The notes under the pieces were generated by a model that did no database searches, had not been told where the DNA came from, and was given only the letters and a program-made list of their open reading frames with translations. Below are positions 1 through 6,887 of a DNA stretch of 10,169 nt, one piece after another. Source of the DNA: Endomicrobium sp. (lineage in GTDB: Bacteria > Elusimicrobiota > Endomicrobiia > Endomicrobiales > Endomicrobiaceae); contig JAITKL010000030.1 of NCBI GenBank assembly GCA_031278405.1, positions 1 through 10,169 on the forward strand. The letters are read 5' to 3'. A program made the translations under genes and the position numbers. Every line of letters begins with the position of its first letter. The first letter of the stretch is position 1.

Positions 1-1
1 T

Positions 2-559
2 CAACAGCAAGATTTGTTAAAAGCAAAAGACGATTTGCTTGAAGTTATAAAGAAAATAAATCAATCAACGATAGAGAATTTTAAAAAGACTTTTGATATT
101 GTAAGAGATAATTTTAAAATCCTTTACAGAAAGTTATTTGGCGGCGGCGAAGCGGATTTAATGCTTACTGACGAAAACAATTTGCTTGAAAGTGGCGTGG
201 ATATTTACGCTCAACCTCCAGGGAAAAAATTGCAAAATATTTCTCTTTGCTCGGGAGGAGAAAAAGCTTTAACGGCTGTAGCTTTGTTATTTGCATTTTT
301 TATGGTTAAGCCGTTTCCATTTTGTATTTTAGATGAGGTAGATGCTCCTTTAGATGATGCAAATGTGGGTAGATATAACTCTATGATTAAAGAATTTTCG
401 TCAAAGACGCAGTTTTTGATTGTAACGCATAACAAATGCACAATGGAAATGGCGGACGTTCTTTATGGTGTGACAATGGAAGATCACGGTATTTCAAAAA
501 TAATCTCAGTAAAGATGAACAAGCAAAATGAAGTTGACTCTATAATTCAAGAAGCATAA
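2..559 (+). CDS. smc: Chromosome segregation protein SMC, C-terminal part (5' end outside window)
   Basis: The reading frame is open from the first complete codon at position 2, so this is the last 185 residues of a longer protein, and the TTG at 14 is not a real start. It begins in the end of the coiled coil and enters the C-terminal half of the ABC-type ATPase head. Visible landmarks are the SMC family stretch QPPGKKLQN, the ABC signature SGGEKAL (serine codon at 251), Walker B CILDEVDAPLDD (aspartate codon 332, glutamate codon 335) with the D-loop, and the H-loop VTHNK. The tail LYGVTMEDHGISKIISV is typical of bacterial SMC. SMC dimers with ScpA/ScpB compact and separate the chromosome. 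All catalytic motifs expected in this half are present, so this copy looks functional. The stop is TAA at 557-559. Confidence 0.97.
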   Translation, partial: QQQDLLKAKDDLLEVIKKINQSTIENFKKTFDIVRDNFKILYRKLFGGGEADLMLTDENNLLESGVDIYAQPPGKKLQNISLCSGGEKALTAVALLFAFFMVKPFPFCILDEVDAPLDDANVGRYNSMIKEFSSKTQFLIVTHNKCTMEMADVLYGVTMEDHGISKIISVKMNKQNEVDSIIQEA

Positions 560-570
560 TAATTGGAAGC

Positions 571-1387
571 ATGATTAATGACAAAATAGATCTTGTAAAA
601 TGCGACGATTACAAATAAAGCGAATAAATGCCATTAAGAGAAATTCTTGAGAGCATATCTGCTTTATAAAGTCCTCTGAAGCGTATTCTTATTAAACCAA
701 ATCTGTTAAGTTCCAAAGATCTTTTAAAAGTTGTAACCACGCATCCAGAAATTGTAAGAGTTATAATAAAACTTGCGACAAAAGCGGGAGCTATTCCTTA
801 TTCCTATATTCGGCGACAGTTATTGAGGAATAATTTGAAATATAGAAAATGTCTAGGAACTTATAGATACAGATAAAGTCTACAGGGAAGAAAATATTGA
901 GCTGATAAATTTTGAAGCTGTCAGTTCCAAAGATTTTGACATCGGTGATAAGAGCCTGAACGTAAAGAAAGTTAATTTCTCAAATGCCGTTTTGGATTAT
1001 GATGGCATAAAATAAAATCTTCCGAAGCTTAAAACTCACGTGTTGATGGAGTTTTTAGTGGGCATAAAAAACTTTATGGGAGTTCCGGGTCTTATAAAAG
1101 TTGAATATCACAAATATACTTCAATAAAAACAAAGTTAAGATTTACTCTTACTGTATAGCATGCTTGGTAAGTTTTTGTGGGTAAAAGCTAACATAAATG
1201 AAAAATATTTATGTTAAATGTTTGCTTTGTACAAAAGTATGTACTGTAGGTGCAATGCAAAGCAAAAGAATCGTAAACCAAAAAAGAAGTACATAAGTTG
1301 TCTTATTGTTATGAGATGTGTTCTAAAAAAGCTATAGATTTTAGGAAAAGCTTTCTTGCAAAATTTTTGTTAAGGATAATTAATAGG
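571..1387 (+). pseudogene. Decayed DUF362 protein with C-terminal 2x[4Fe-4S] ferredoxin domain
   Basis: The remnant starts at ATG 571 (MINDKIDLVKCDDYK) and has in-frame stops at 616, 625 and 667. It continues as RILIKPNLLSSK and VVTTHPEIVRVIIKLATKAG, which are DUF362 landmarks. Around 795-811 the homology moves from frame 1 to frame 2, where FGDS is read, followed by stops at 824, 836 and 854. Frame 2 continues to NLPKLKTHVLMEF, GIKNFMGVPG and VEYHKY (stop at 1013) and ends at TAG 1157. The expected following 100 or more residues are missing, so there is an internal deletion. From about 1190 a ferredoxin part reappears: KCLLCTKVCTVGAM in frame 1 (1216-1257). The second cluster is split: KKYISC in frame 3 (to 1301), then SYCYEMCSKKAIDF in frame 2. 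Restoring one T near 1301 rebuilds C-x2-C-x2-C-x3-C. Intact members are predicted iron-sulfur proteins of uncertain function. The decay is evident; the family call rests on motif recognition. Confidence 0.87.
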
Positions 1388-2278
1388 ATGGCTAAAAGAA
1401 CTAAATTTCAAAATTATACCGAATATATTATGCTTAAAACAATCATCTTTTTTATAAGACTGTTTCCTTTTAAGTTTGCGGTAAAGGCTGGTGAAGCCAT
1501 AGGTATTGTTTCTTACTATATCGTTAATTTTAGACGTTCGCATGTTATAAATATGCTCACGCAATCGTTTCCTGAAAAATCTCAAAAAGAGATAAAGATT
1601 ATAACAAGGAACACCTATAAAAATTTTGCGAGGACAGTTGTTGAAATTATATTTTTCCCGACTATGTCGGACGAAGAAATAAAAAAACTTCTTGTCTGTA
1701 CAAATGAACACTTGGTAGAAAAGGCATATTCTAAAGGCAGGGGAACAATTTTTATGTCAGCTCATTTAGGCAATTGGGAATTGACTGCTTTGGCTTATTC
1801 AAAAATATATCCTATATCTGTAGTTGTTGCAAATCAGTCTAATGTTCTTGTGGACAAAATGATGGATAATGTCCGCACTAATCAAGGTTTTTCTACCATA
1901 AGCAGAAATGGAATAGCTTTCAGAGATGTTATGAAAGCATTAAAAAGAAATGAAATAGTCGCATTTTTAGCTGACCAAGACGCTGGTCCCCAAGGCGTTT
2001 TTATTCCATTTTTTAGAAGGTTGACGTCAACTCCAAAAGGTGCTGCTCTTTTTGCTATTAGAGCAAAATGTCCAATTATAATAGCCCTTGGAATAAGACA
2101 AAAAAATGGCATAATGAAAGTTGAATTTACAGAAGTTCCAATACCGAACTCTGGTGATTCAAATAAAGATATAGAAATTATAAATACGTTTTATTTAAAA
2201 AAACTTGAAGATATTGTCCGTCGTTACCCAGAGCAATGGTTTTGGTTTCATCGCAAGTGGAAAACCCGTCCCGAATAA
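1388..2278 (+). CDS. Lysophospholipid / lipid A acyltransferase (LpxL/HtrB family)
   Basis: This is a 296-residue protein of the LPLAT superfamily (Lip_A_acyltrans, PF03279), which transfers an acyl chain to the lipid A precursor or a similar lipid at the inner membrane. The catalytic HX4E motif is HLGNWE (H126, E131). Further landmarks are FLADQDAGPQGVFIPFF, the TPKGAALFAIRAKCPII stretch, and the C-terminal YPEQWFWFHRKWKTRP. A hydrophobic N-terminal segment (about residues 15-45) suits membrane attachment. The frame is open further upstream to a TTG at 1298, but those 30 extra residues (SYCYEMCSKKAIDF...) belong to the ferredoxin tail of the preceding pseudogene. I therefore choose ATG 1388, which gives the usual family length of about 300; AAGG at 1372-1375 is a possible ribosome site with rather long spacing. 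ATG 1430 is an alternative. LpxL versus a paralogous acyltransferase cannot be decided here. Confidence 0.9.
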   Translation: MAKRTKFQNYTEYIMLKTIIFFIRLFPFKFAVKAGEAIGIVSYYIVNFRRSHVINMLTQSFPEKSQKEIKIITRNTYKNFARTVVEIIFFPTMSDEEIKKLLVCTNEHLVEKAYSKGRGTIFMSAHLGNWELTALAYSKIYPISVVVANQSNVLVDKMMDNVRTNQGFSTISRNGIAFRDVMKALKRNEIVAFLADQDAGPQGVFIPFFRRLTSTPKGAALFAIRAKCPIIIALGIRQKNGIMKVEFTEVPIPNSGDSNKDIEIINTFYLKKLEDIVRRYPEQWFWFHRKWKTRPE

Positions 2279-2299
2279 AAGTATTCGCGCATGCAAATT

Positions 2300-2328
2300 T
2301 TGACTAGCTACAGGTTTTTGAGTATAAT
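2300..2328 (+). promoter_or_regulatory. Sigma-70-type promoter for tRNA(CAT)
   Basis: TTGACT at 2300-2305 and TATAAT at 2323-2328 are separated by exactly 17 bases, an almost perfect match to the housekeeping promoter consensus. The predicted start is near 2335, about 25 bases before the mature tRNA. This is one of the strongest promoter-like sites in the window and fits a stable RNA gene. Confidence 0.8.
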
Positions 2329-2360
2329 TCGGTTGGCAATAATAAATTACAAGTACAAGC

Positions 2361-2434
2361 GGGCCTGTAGCTCAGTTGGTTAGAGCGTTCGACTCATAAT
2401 CGAATGGTCGTAGGTTCAAGTCCTACCAGGCCCA
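2361..2434 (+). tRNA. tRNA with CAT anticodon (elongator Met or Ile2)
   Basis: This is a complete 74-nt cloverleaf without encoded CCA. The acceptor stem GGGCCTG (2361-2367) pairs perfectly with CAGGCCC (2427-2433), followed by discriminator A. The D-stem is GCTC/GAGC, the anticodon stem is TTCGA/TCGAA with loop CTCATAA (anticodon CAT at 2395-2397), and the T-stem is GTAGG/CCTAC with loop TTCAAGT. The G1-C72 pair and the lack of three G:C pairs in the anticodon stem argue against the initiator. Both elongator tRNA-Met and the lysidine-modified tRNA-Ile2 carry CAT. The CTCATAA loop and the following TGGTCG resemble known Ile2 genes, but I cannot decide between the two from sequence alone. Confidence 0.93.
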
Positions 2435-2490
2435 ATTAAGAAGGTAAATTAACTCTTGAGAAATCAGGGAGGGGTTTTATTTTTCAAATT

Positions 2491-2499
2491 TGCTATAAT
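2491..2499 (+). promoter_or_regulatory. Extended -10 promoter before the second tRNA
   Basis: TGCTATAAT (2491-2499) is a consensus extended -10 element (TGnTATAAT). No good -35 box lies at the usual distance (GGGGTT at 2471-2476), which extended -10 promoters tolerate. Transcription would start near 2506, a few bases before the degenerate tRNA. Confidence 0.5.
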
Positions 2500-2509
2500 C
2501 TTTCCGCTG

Positions 2510-2580
2510 TGGTAGTTAGCTCAACGGAAGGATGTTCGCCTCATGTGCGAGAGGTTGCAGGTTTAAATCTATACTACCCA
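2510..2580 (+). pseudogene. Degenerate tRNA with CAT in the anticodon loop (pseudo-tRNA)
   Basis: This is a tRNA-shaped sequence of about 71 nt. The acceptor stem TGGTAGT (2510-2516) pairs with ACTACCC (2573-2579) at six of seven positions. The anticodon stem TTCGC/GCGAG has one wobble, and the loop CTCATGT puts CAT at 2542-2544. The D-stem is weak (GCTC against GGAT, with one mismatch and two wobbles). The T-arm is broken: GCAGG, loop TTTAAAT (normally TTCAAAT), then only CTAT before the acceptor strand, giving two unpaired positions and one missing base. G instead of A follows the anticodon. The body would fit an ancestral tRNA such as Val(CAC), with loop CTCACAT, but that origin is inference. 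A divergent functional tRNA cannot be fully excluded. Confidence 0.6.
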
Positions 2581-2649
2581 TGCTAAAAATTGCTTATTTT
2601 TCTTAATTCAGTTTATATCTGTAAATTGAGGCAAAAATCGGGGGCATAG

Positions 2650-3360
2650 ATGGAAGATTTAAGGCAAGATTTGGCGTTGTTATTTGAATTACAAAATTAC
2701 GATATAAAAATTAGCGATATTAACAAGCAAATAAGCCTTGCGCCTAGCTCAATTGAACAAAAGAATATAATTTTAGAAGATAAAAAAGCTGAATTAAGCA
2801 AAGGAAAGAAGAAATATGTGGATTTAGTATCGTTGAAAAAAGAAAAAGAATCTTTGCTTGCCGATAAAGAAAAAGCTATAGAAAAACATTCTATGGAGCT
2901 TAATACAGTTAAGTCTAACGATACTTATAAAGCTTTACTTTTTGAAATAGAAAGAGCAAAAGTCGATAAGAATATTCTTGAAAATGAGCTTTTGGTGCTT
3001 ATAGAAAAAGTAGATGAAGAATCTGCAAAGATTAAAGCCGCTGAAAACGAATTTCAAGAATTTGAAGAAAATATAAAGAAAGAAATAATAGATATAAAAA
3101 ATAATGCTAATAAGCTTAAGGAAGAAGTTATTGCATCGGAAAATAAAAGAGAAGAACACAAATTTAAAATCAGCAAATCCGTCTTGTCTCATTATGAGAG
3201 ATTAAAAGAAGGGCGCGACGGTTACGGGTTGGCTATTGTTGATGGCGAAAGTTGTGGTGGCTGTGGCATGGTTTTAAGGACTCAGCTTATCAACCAAGCT
3301 CTTAAAAGTCAAGAACTTGTGTTTTGTGATAATTGTTCCAGAATATTGTTTAAGAGATAA
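2650..3360 (+). CDS. Coiled-coil protein with C4-type zinc ribbon (DUF164 / zf-RING_7 family)
   Basis: The protein has 236 residues. Residues 1 to about 185 are rich in K, E and heptad-spaced hydrophobics, indicating a long antiparallel coiled coil. The C-terminal 45 residues form a zinc ribbon with ligands C202, C205, C226 and C229 in the family pattern CGGCGMVLRTQ...CDNCSRILFKR. Related proteins include Helicobacter HP0958 (FlgZ) and Chlamydia CT398, which bind the sigma-54 factor RpoN or secretion-system components; whether that applies here is unknown. ATG 2650 follows a G-rich stretch (GGGGG, 2640-2644) that may serve as ribosome site. Its stop codon is directly followed by the RNase P RNA gene, so the two may be co-transcribed. 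It looks intact. Confidence 0.88.
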   Translation: MEDLRQDLALLFELQNYDIKISDINKQISLAPSSIEQKNIILEDKKAELSKGKKKYVDLVSLKKEKESLLADKEKAIEKHSMELNTVKSNDTYKALLFEIERAKVDKNILENELLVLIEKVDEESAKIKAAENEFQEFEENIKKEIIDIKNNANKLKEEVIASENKREEHKFKISKSVLSHYERLKEGRDGYGLAIVDGESCGGCGMVLRTQLINQALKSQELVFCDNCSRILFKR

Positions 3361-3712
3361 CGCTTTATAAAGACGGATACGCAACTGCTTTGCAGTCTTT
3401 TAGGTATGTAAAGAGGAAAGTCCGAACTTTAACCTTAGGATTATCCTTAAGGTAAACGGTAGCAGGCAACTCCTGTTGCTCGTGAGGGCAGAGGTGCGAA
3501 CAGAGACGCTTTTCTTAGAAATAAGAGAGTATCCTTCTGAAAAGGATAAGTTTTCGCGGAAACGCGGAAGATGAAACGGCAAAATCCTTACCGGAAAGCA
3601 AGGCTGAAGTATAGCCGCTTGACTGTTAAAAGCGATTTTAACAGCAGAGAAATAGTTGCGCTTTCAAGTTTTGAAAGACAGAATTCGGTGTATAATTCGT
3701 CTTTATAAAGCG
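3361..3712 (+). ncRNA. rnpB: RNase P RNA, bacterial class A
   Basis: This is the catalytic RNA that matures the 5' ends of tRNAs. The ends are fixed by helix P1: CGCTTTATAAAGACG (3361-3375) is the exact reverse complement of CGTCTTTATAAAGCG (3698-3712), giving 15 pairs. The conserved 5' core GAGGAAAGTCCG (from 3413) and the 3' core ACAGAATTCGG (from 3678) form P4. CCGAA pairs with TTCGG where many species have CCGGG with CCCGG, a compensatory change. Between them are GTGCGAACAGAGA (from 3494), GGAAAGCAAGGC and TAGCCGCTTGA, all in the order of class A RNAs. At about 352 nt the length is normal. The gene starts on the base after the stop codon of the zinc-ribbon gene. I see no strong promoter in the end of that gene and no clear terminator after P1. 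Confidence 0.96.
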
Positions 3713-3713
3713 A

Positions 3714-3975
3714 ATCTTAAAGGATAAAATTGGACTCGCATCGCTTATGGGTCCTACATGTAGAATGTTGAGCGTCTTATGGGTGTTGGAGGATTTTATT
3801 TTATAAAAATAACATGCAAGCCTTAACGTTGCCACTTTGATAGGTTTTTGATAAGTTTAGATTTTATCGCAGGCAGTTTTCTGGGTTCTTATCTCGCAAG
3901 ATTTTTTTACCCGATCAAATTCTTAGAAAATGTTTTGTAGTTTTGACGATAATAATAGCTGTAAAGATGTGCTGA
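3714..3975 (+). pseudogene. Decayed small TauE/SafE-type membrane protein
   Basis: The stretch between rnpB and rsmH reads as pieces of one short membrane protein in shifting frames. IGLAS is in frame 3 (from 3729). A glycine-rich element follows: MLSV in frame 3 runs into LMGVGGFYFIKI in frame 2 (from 3776), and one missing G near 3774 would restore MLSGLMGVGG. After a stop at 3824 in frame 2, ASLNVATLIGF is read in frame 3 (from 3816). Frame 2 then gives LDFIAGSFLGSYLARFF and PIKFLENVL (3857-3937), and frame 1 gives VVLTIIIAVKMC ending at TGA 3973. The order G-x-GG loop, hydrophobic span, then AGS-LGSYLAR and a hydrophobic tail resembles a half-length (about 85-120 residue) TauE/SafE anion exporter. 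At least three frameshifts and a stop make it non-functional. The family call is from pattern recognition and less certain than the decay itself. Confidence 0.6.
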
Positions 3976-3998
3976 TTTCGAAGTAGGAATACACAACA

Positions 3999-4877
3999 AT
4001 GTACCACGTCTTTGTAATGCCTTTAGAAACGTCGCAGTATCTTGTTAATAATATGGAAGGCTTATATGTTGACTGTACTTTCGGCGGTGGTGGACATACT
4101 TCTTATTTACTGAACAAATTTGAAAAAATCAAAATAATTGCATTTGATTGGGATGAAGATGCTTCAAACAGATTCCTTGAGCGAAGAGGGGATTTTGAGG
4201 GTAGGGTTATGTTTGTAAGAGATAATTTTAGAAATATTAAAAGCGTTTTAGCAGGAATGAATATAAACAAAATTGACGGCATTCTAGCTGATATAGGTGT
4301 TTCTTCAAAACAGTTTGACGATTTAGAGAGAGGTTTTTCTTTTAATTCTAGCGTTCTTGACATGAGAATGGATAAGAGGAATGCTTTGTCAGCAAAGGAA
4401 ATTGTAAACTCTTACTCCCGTAGCGATTTAACTGATATTTTTTATAAATACGGAGAAGAGCATAAGTCAAGACAGATTGCAGACGCTATTATTTTGCGTA
4501 GGAAGAGGGGAATAATAGGTACTGCTTTGGAACTGAAAGATATAATCTGTTCTGTTAAAAGAGCTGATGGAAAAATAAATCCAGCTACAAAAGTTTTCCA
4601 AGCGTTGAGAGTTTTTGTAAACGATGAGTTTGGTAATTTAGAAGCGTTATTATCGGATGCTCCAGAATTGTTAAATCAATATGGCAGGATAGTTTTAATT
4701 AGCTTTCACTCTTTGGAAGATAGAATTATAAAACAAGACTTTAAGAAAAATGCGTCATACGGAATATATAAGATACTCACAAAAAAAGTGGTTACAGCTT
4801 CTCAGGAAGAGATTTATTTAAATCCAAGAAGCAGAAGCGCTAAAATAAGAGCTGCGGAGAAAATAAGCAATGTATAA
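3999..4877 (+). CDS. rsmH: 16S rRNA (cytosine-1402-N4)-methyltransferase
   Basis: The protein has 292 residues (family usually about 300-315). It uses S-adenosylmethionine to methylate N4 of C1402 in the decoding centre of 16S rRNA. The SAM-binding loop TFGGGGHT (GGGGH, residues 29-33) is followed by the acidic DWDEDA (50-55). Family signatures are ADIGVSSKQFDDLERGFSF (from 97), LDMRMD, NPATKVFQALRVFVNDE, ISFHSLEDRIIK (serine 235) and the C-terminal NPRSRSAKIRAAEK. ATG 3999 has an AGGA at 3985-3988, ten bases upstream. The N-terminus MYHVFVM aligns with the usual HxPVL start, with F replacing the common P. It is the first gene of the division and cell wall cluster here. No mraZ precedes it, and its last codons overlap the next gene. 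Confidence 0.96.
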   Translation: MYHVFVMPLETSQYLVNNMEGLYVDCTFGGGGHTSYLLNKFEKIKIIAFDWDEDASNRFLERRGDFEGRVMFVRDNFRNIKSVLAGMNINKIDGILADIGVSSKQFDDLERGFSFNSSVLDMRMDKRNALSAKEIVNSYSRSDLTDIFYKYGEEHKSRQIADAIILRRKRGIIGTALELKDIICSVKRADGKINPATKVFQALRVFVNDEFGNLEALLSDAPELLNQYGRIVLISFHSLEDRIIKQDFKKNASYGIYKILTKKVVTASQEEIYLNPRSRSAKIRAAEKISNV

Positions 4878-5121
4878 GTCATTTTTCTTAGGAGCATCGT
4901 TAATTATTACGATTTTTGTTTATCTTTGGCAACAGAATATGTCAATGAGATTGACCTATAAAGTGAGTTCTTTGCAATCTGATTACGACAAATTAAATTC
5001 TGAAAACGATATTTTAAGATTAAAAATAAATTCAAATCTTGCCTTAGACAAAATGGACAAAATTGCCAAAGAAAATAATCTTTTGCGACCTGATGAAAAA
5101 CATGTAATTTATATTGATTAG
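4870..5121 (+). CDS. ftsL: Cell division protein FtsL-like
   Basis: This 83-residue bitopic protein has a short N-terminus, one hydrophobic span (about residues 4-20) and a periplasmic helix with leucine-zipper character (VSSLQSDYDKLNSENDILRLKI). FtsL recruits and activates the septal synthase FtsW-FtsI together with FtsB/DivIC. FtsL sequences are poorly conserved, so the call relies on size, topology and position between rsmH and ftsI, the standard place. ATG 4870 overlaps the last eight bases of rsmH, indicating translational coupling. The region around residues 60-75 (MDKIAKENNLLRPDE) matches the usual end of the family, where a short segment follows the coiled coil. Confidence 0.85.
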   Translation: MYKSFFLGASLIITIFVYLWQQNMSMRLTYKVSSLQSDYDKLNSENDILRLKINSNLALDKMDKIAKENNLLRPDEKHVIYID

Positions 5122-5133
5122 GTTTCTTAAAAA

Positions 5134-6831
5134 ATGAGGAAGAAAAAAAGTAGAATTAATAGAAAGACTGTTCTGGCGTTTGTAACGCTGTCGGTCTTTT
5201 TTCTTTTAGTTGCGAAACTTATCTACTTGCAGATATTCCTTCATGGAAGAATAAATCGTGTTGTTGAAAAAATGGTTAATCGCGAAAATGTGGAAACCCC
5301 CAAACGAGGAGATATTCTTGATGTAAAAGGAAATATATTAGCGACAAGCATAAAAAGTTATACGGTTTTTCTTGACGCAAAAATGATTGAGGATTTTGAA
5401 ACATTAAAAAAAGTATTATCTGAAAATGGGATAAAAATAAAAGAAAAAAATTTATACGATTTAAAAAACATGTCTTATATTCCTATAGCTTTTAATGTTG
5501 ATTCTTTCACTGTTGAAAAAATAAAAGGAACAAAGCTTAAAGGCGTTGGCTTTGAGGCAAAATATACCAGACGATATCCACAAGGGCGGCTTTTAGCGCA
5601 TATACTTGGCATAACTGGTCGCGATGGTAGTGGTCTTGAAGGCATTGAGAAAATATGTAATGCAAATCTTTCTGGTAAAACTATAAAAACTAAAATAATT
5701 AGAGATGGTCGTGGACAAATAATCCGTAATCAATTCCTTAATACGCAAGAAATTTACGGTTGTAATATAGAGCTTACTATAGATAGGAATATACAATTTA
5801 TAGCCGAACAGGAGCTTAGGAAAGCCTTTGAAATATATAAAGCTACAAAAGCTATATGCATAGTTCAAGATCCGAAAACTGGAAAAATTCTCGCTATGGT
5901 TTCTCTTCCAGATTTTGATTGTTCAGACAAAATTAAAGATATAAGGCGTTTAAGAAATTCTGCAATCAGTGATTTATACGAGCCGGGATCAACATTTAAA
6001 ATAGTAACAGTGTCAGCTGCTTTAGAAGAAAGAAAAACAAAACTATCGGATTCATTTTATTTGGAGAACGGTAAGTTTAGAATAGCCGGACATACAATAA
6101 AGGACGATCACAAAATAGAGGAGGGTAGTGCCGTATTAAGCAGAATTTTTGAAATGTCGTCTAATATAGGAATGATAAAAATAGCTCAAAGATTGGGCGC
6201 TGATCTTTTCTATGATTATATAAGAAAATTTGGATTCTATTCATTAACTGGCATAGATTTACCTGGAGAAGCTAAGGGTCTTTTAATGGATGTAAAGAGA
6301 TGGAATGCTTTAACTCTTCCTAATATTTCGTTTGGTCAAGGTATAGGCGTTTCTGCTCTTCAAATAATAAATGCGTTCTCGTCATTGGCAAATGATGGCG
6401 TTTTATTGAGACCTTTTGTAATACAAAAGATAACAAAATGTAATTCCGAAGAAGAAATTTTTGAAAAGAAAGAAATAAGAAGAGTTGTTTCAAAAGATAC
6501 AGCTTATATTATGAAAAAACTGTTAAAGAATGTTGTTGACTTGGGTACTGGAAAAAGTGCGAAAATACAGGGATATACAATTGGAGGGAAAACCGGTACT
6601 GCGCAAAAGATCGACCCTTCAACTAAAACTTATTCAACTAAATATTATACTGCTTCATTTTGCGGAATGGTTCCGGCTATGAATCCTGAGTTTGTGGTTT
6701 TAGTAATTATAGACGAACCTAAAGGAAGCAGTTATTACGCCGCATCGGTAGCATCGCCTGTTTTTGCCAGTATTTCCAAAAGAATTGCCGAATATTTATG
6801 TATTGAAAAAGATTCTGAAAGATATGTATAA
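5134..6831 (+). CDS. ftsI: Septal peptidoglycan transpeptidase FtsI (PBP3-type)
   Basis: This 565-residue class B penicillin-binding protein cross-links septal peptidoglycan. The N-terminus is basic (MRKKKSRINRK), followed by one membrane span (about residues 13-33). The pedestal domain includes KRGDILDVKGNILA and YTRRYPQGRLLAHILG. The transpeptidase domain has all three active-site motifs: STFK (S286 nucleophile, K289), SSN (342-344) and KTGT (486-489). The conserved FGQGIGVSALQ lies between the second and third motifs. No PASTA domain is present. ATG 5134 is 12 bases after the ftsL stop, and the AGG overlapping that stop may be its ribosome site. Position and length favour FtsI over the elongation enzyme MrdA/PBP2. 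Confidence 0.95.
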   Translation: MRKKKSRINRKTVLAFVTLSVFFLLVAKLIYLQIFLHGRINRVVEKMVNRENVETPKRGDILDVKGNILATSIKSYTVFLDAKMIEDFETLKKVLSENGIKIKEKNLYDLKNMSYIPIAFNVDSFTVEKIKGTKLKGVGFEAKYTRRYPQGRLLAHILGITGRDGSGLEGIEKICNANLSGKTIKTKIIRDGRGQIIRNQFLNTQEIYGCNIELTIDRNIQFIAEQELRKAFEIYKATKAICIVQDPKTGKILAMVSLPDFDCSDKIKDIRRLRNSAISDLYEPGSTFKIVTVSAALEERKTKLSDSFYLENGKFRIAGHTIKDDHKIEEGSAVLSRIFEMSSNIGMIKIAQRLGADLFYDYIRKFGFYSLTGIDLPGEAKGLLMDVKRWNALTLPNISFGQGIGVSALQIINAFSSLANDGVLLRPFVIQKITKCNSEEEIFEKKEIRRVVSKDTAYIMKKLLKNVVDLGTGKSAKIQGYTIGGKTGTAQKIDPSTKTYSTKYYTASFCGMVPAMNPEFVVLVIIDEPKGSSYYAASVASPVFASISKRIAEYLCIEKDSERYV

Positions 6832-6887
6832 ATAAAATGCTATACTCTATAATATTCACTTGTCAAGACAAAAATTAAGGAACAGCA

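Noticed and set aside
2584..2602. AAAAAT-TGCTT-ATTTTT hairpin after the second tRNA as a terminator
   Set aside because: The stem has only A:T pairs and no G:C core, so it would be too weak for a convincing intrinsic terminator.
3400..3835. Minus-strand open frames across the rnpB region
   Set aside because: They overlap a well-supported structured RNA and the pseudogene and show no recognisable protein motifs.
3890..3907. ATCTCGCAAGAT followed by seven T as a terminator for rnpB
   Set aside because: The stem is only four pairs, lies about 180 bases after the RNA end, and the bases are explained as part of the TauE-like remnant (SYLARFF).
3943..3971. TTGACG upstream of rsmH as the dcw operon promoter
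   Set aside because: The -35-like box has no acceptable -10 at 16-18 bases, and it lies in the coding remnant of the TauE-like pseudogene.
3713..3998. mraZ remnant in front of rsmH
   Set aside because: None of the three forward frames shows MraZ motifs; the fragments are hydrophobic and fit a membrane protein.
6848..6853. TATAAT between ftsI and murE as an internal promoter
   Set aside because: The -10 match is perfect, but the sequence 17 bases upstream (TGTATA) is a poor -35 and there is no TGn extension. In AT-rich DNA this is easily chance, so it was not listed as a feature.
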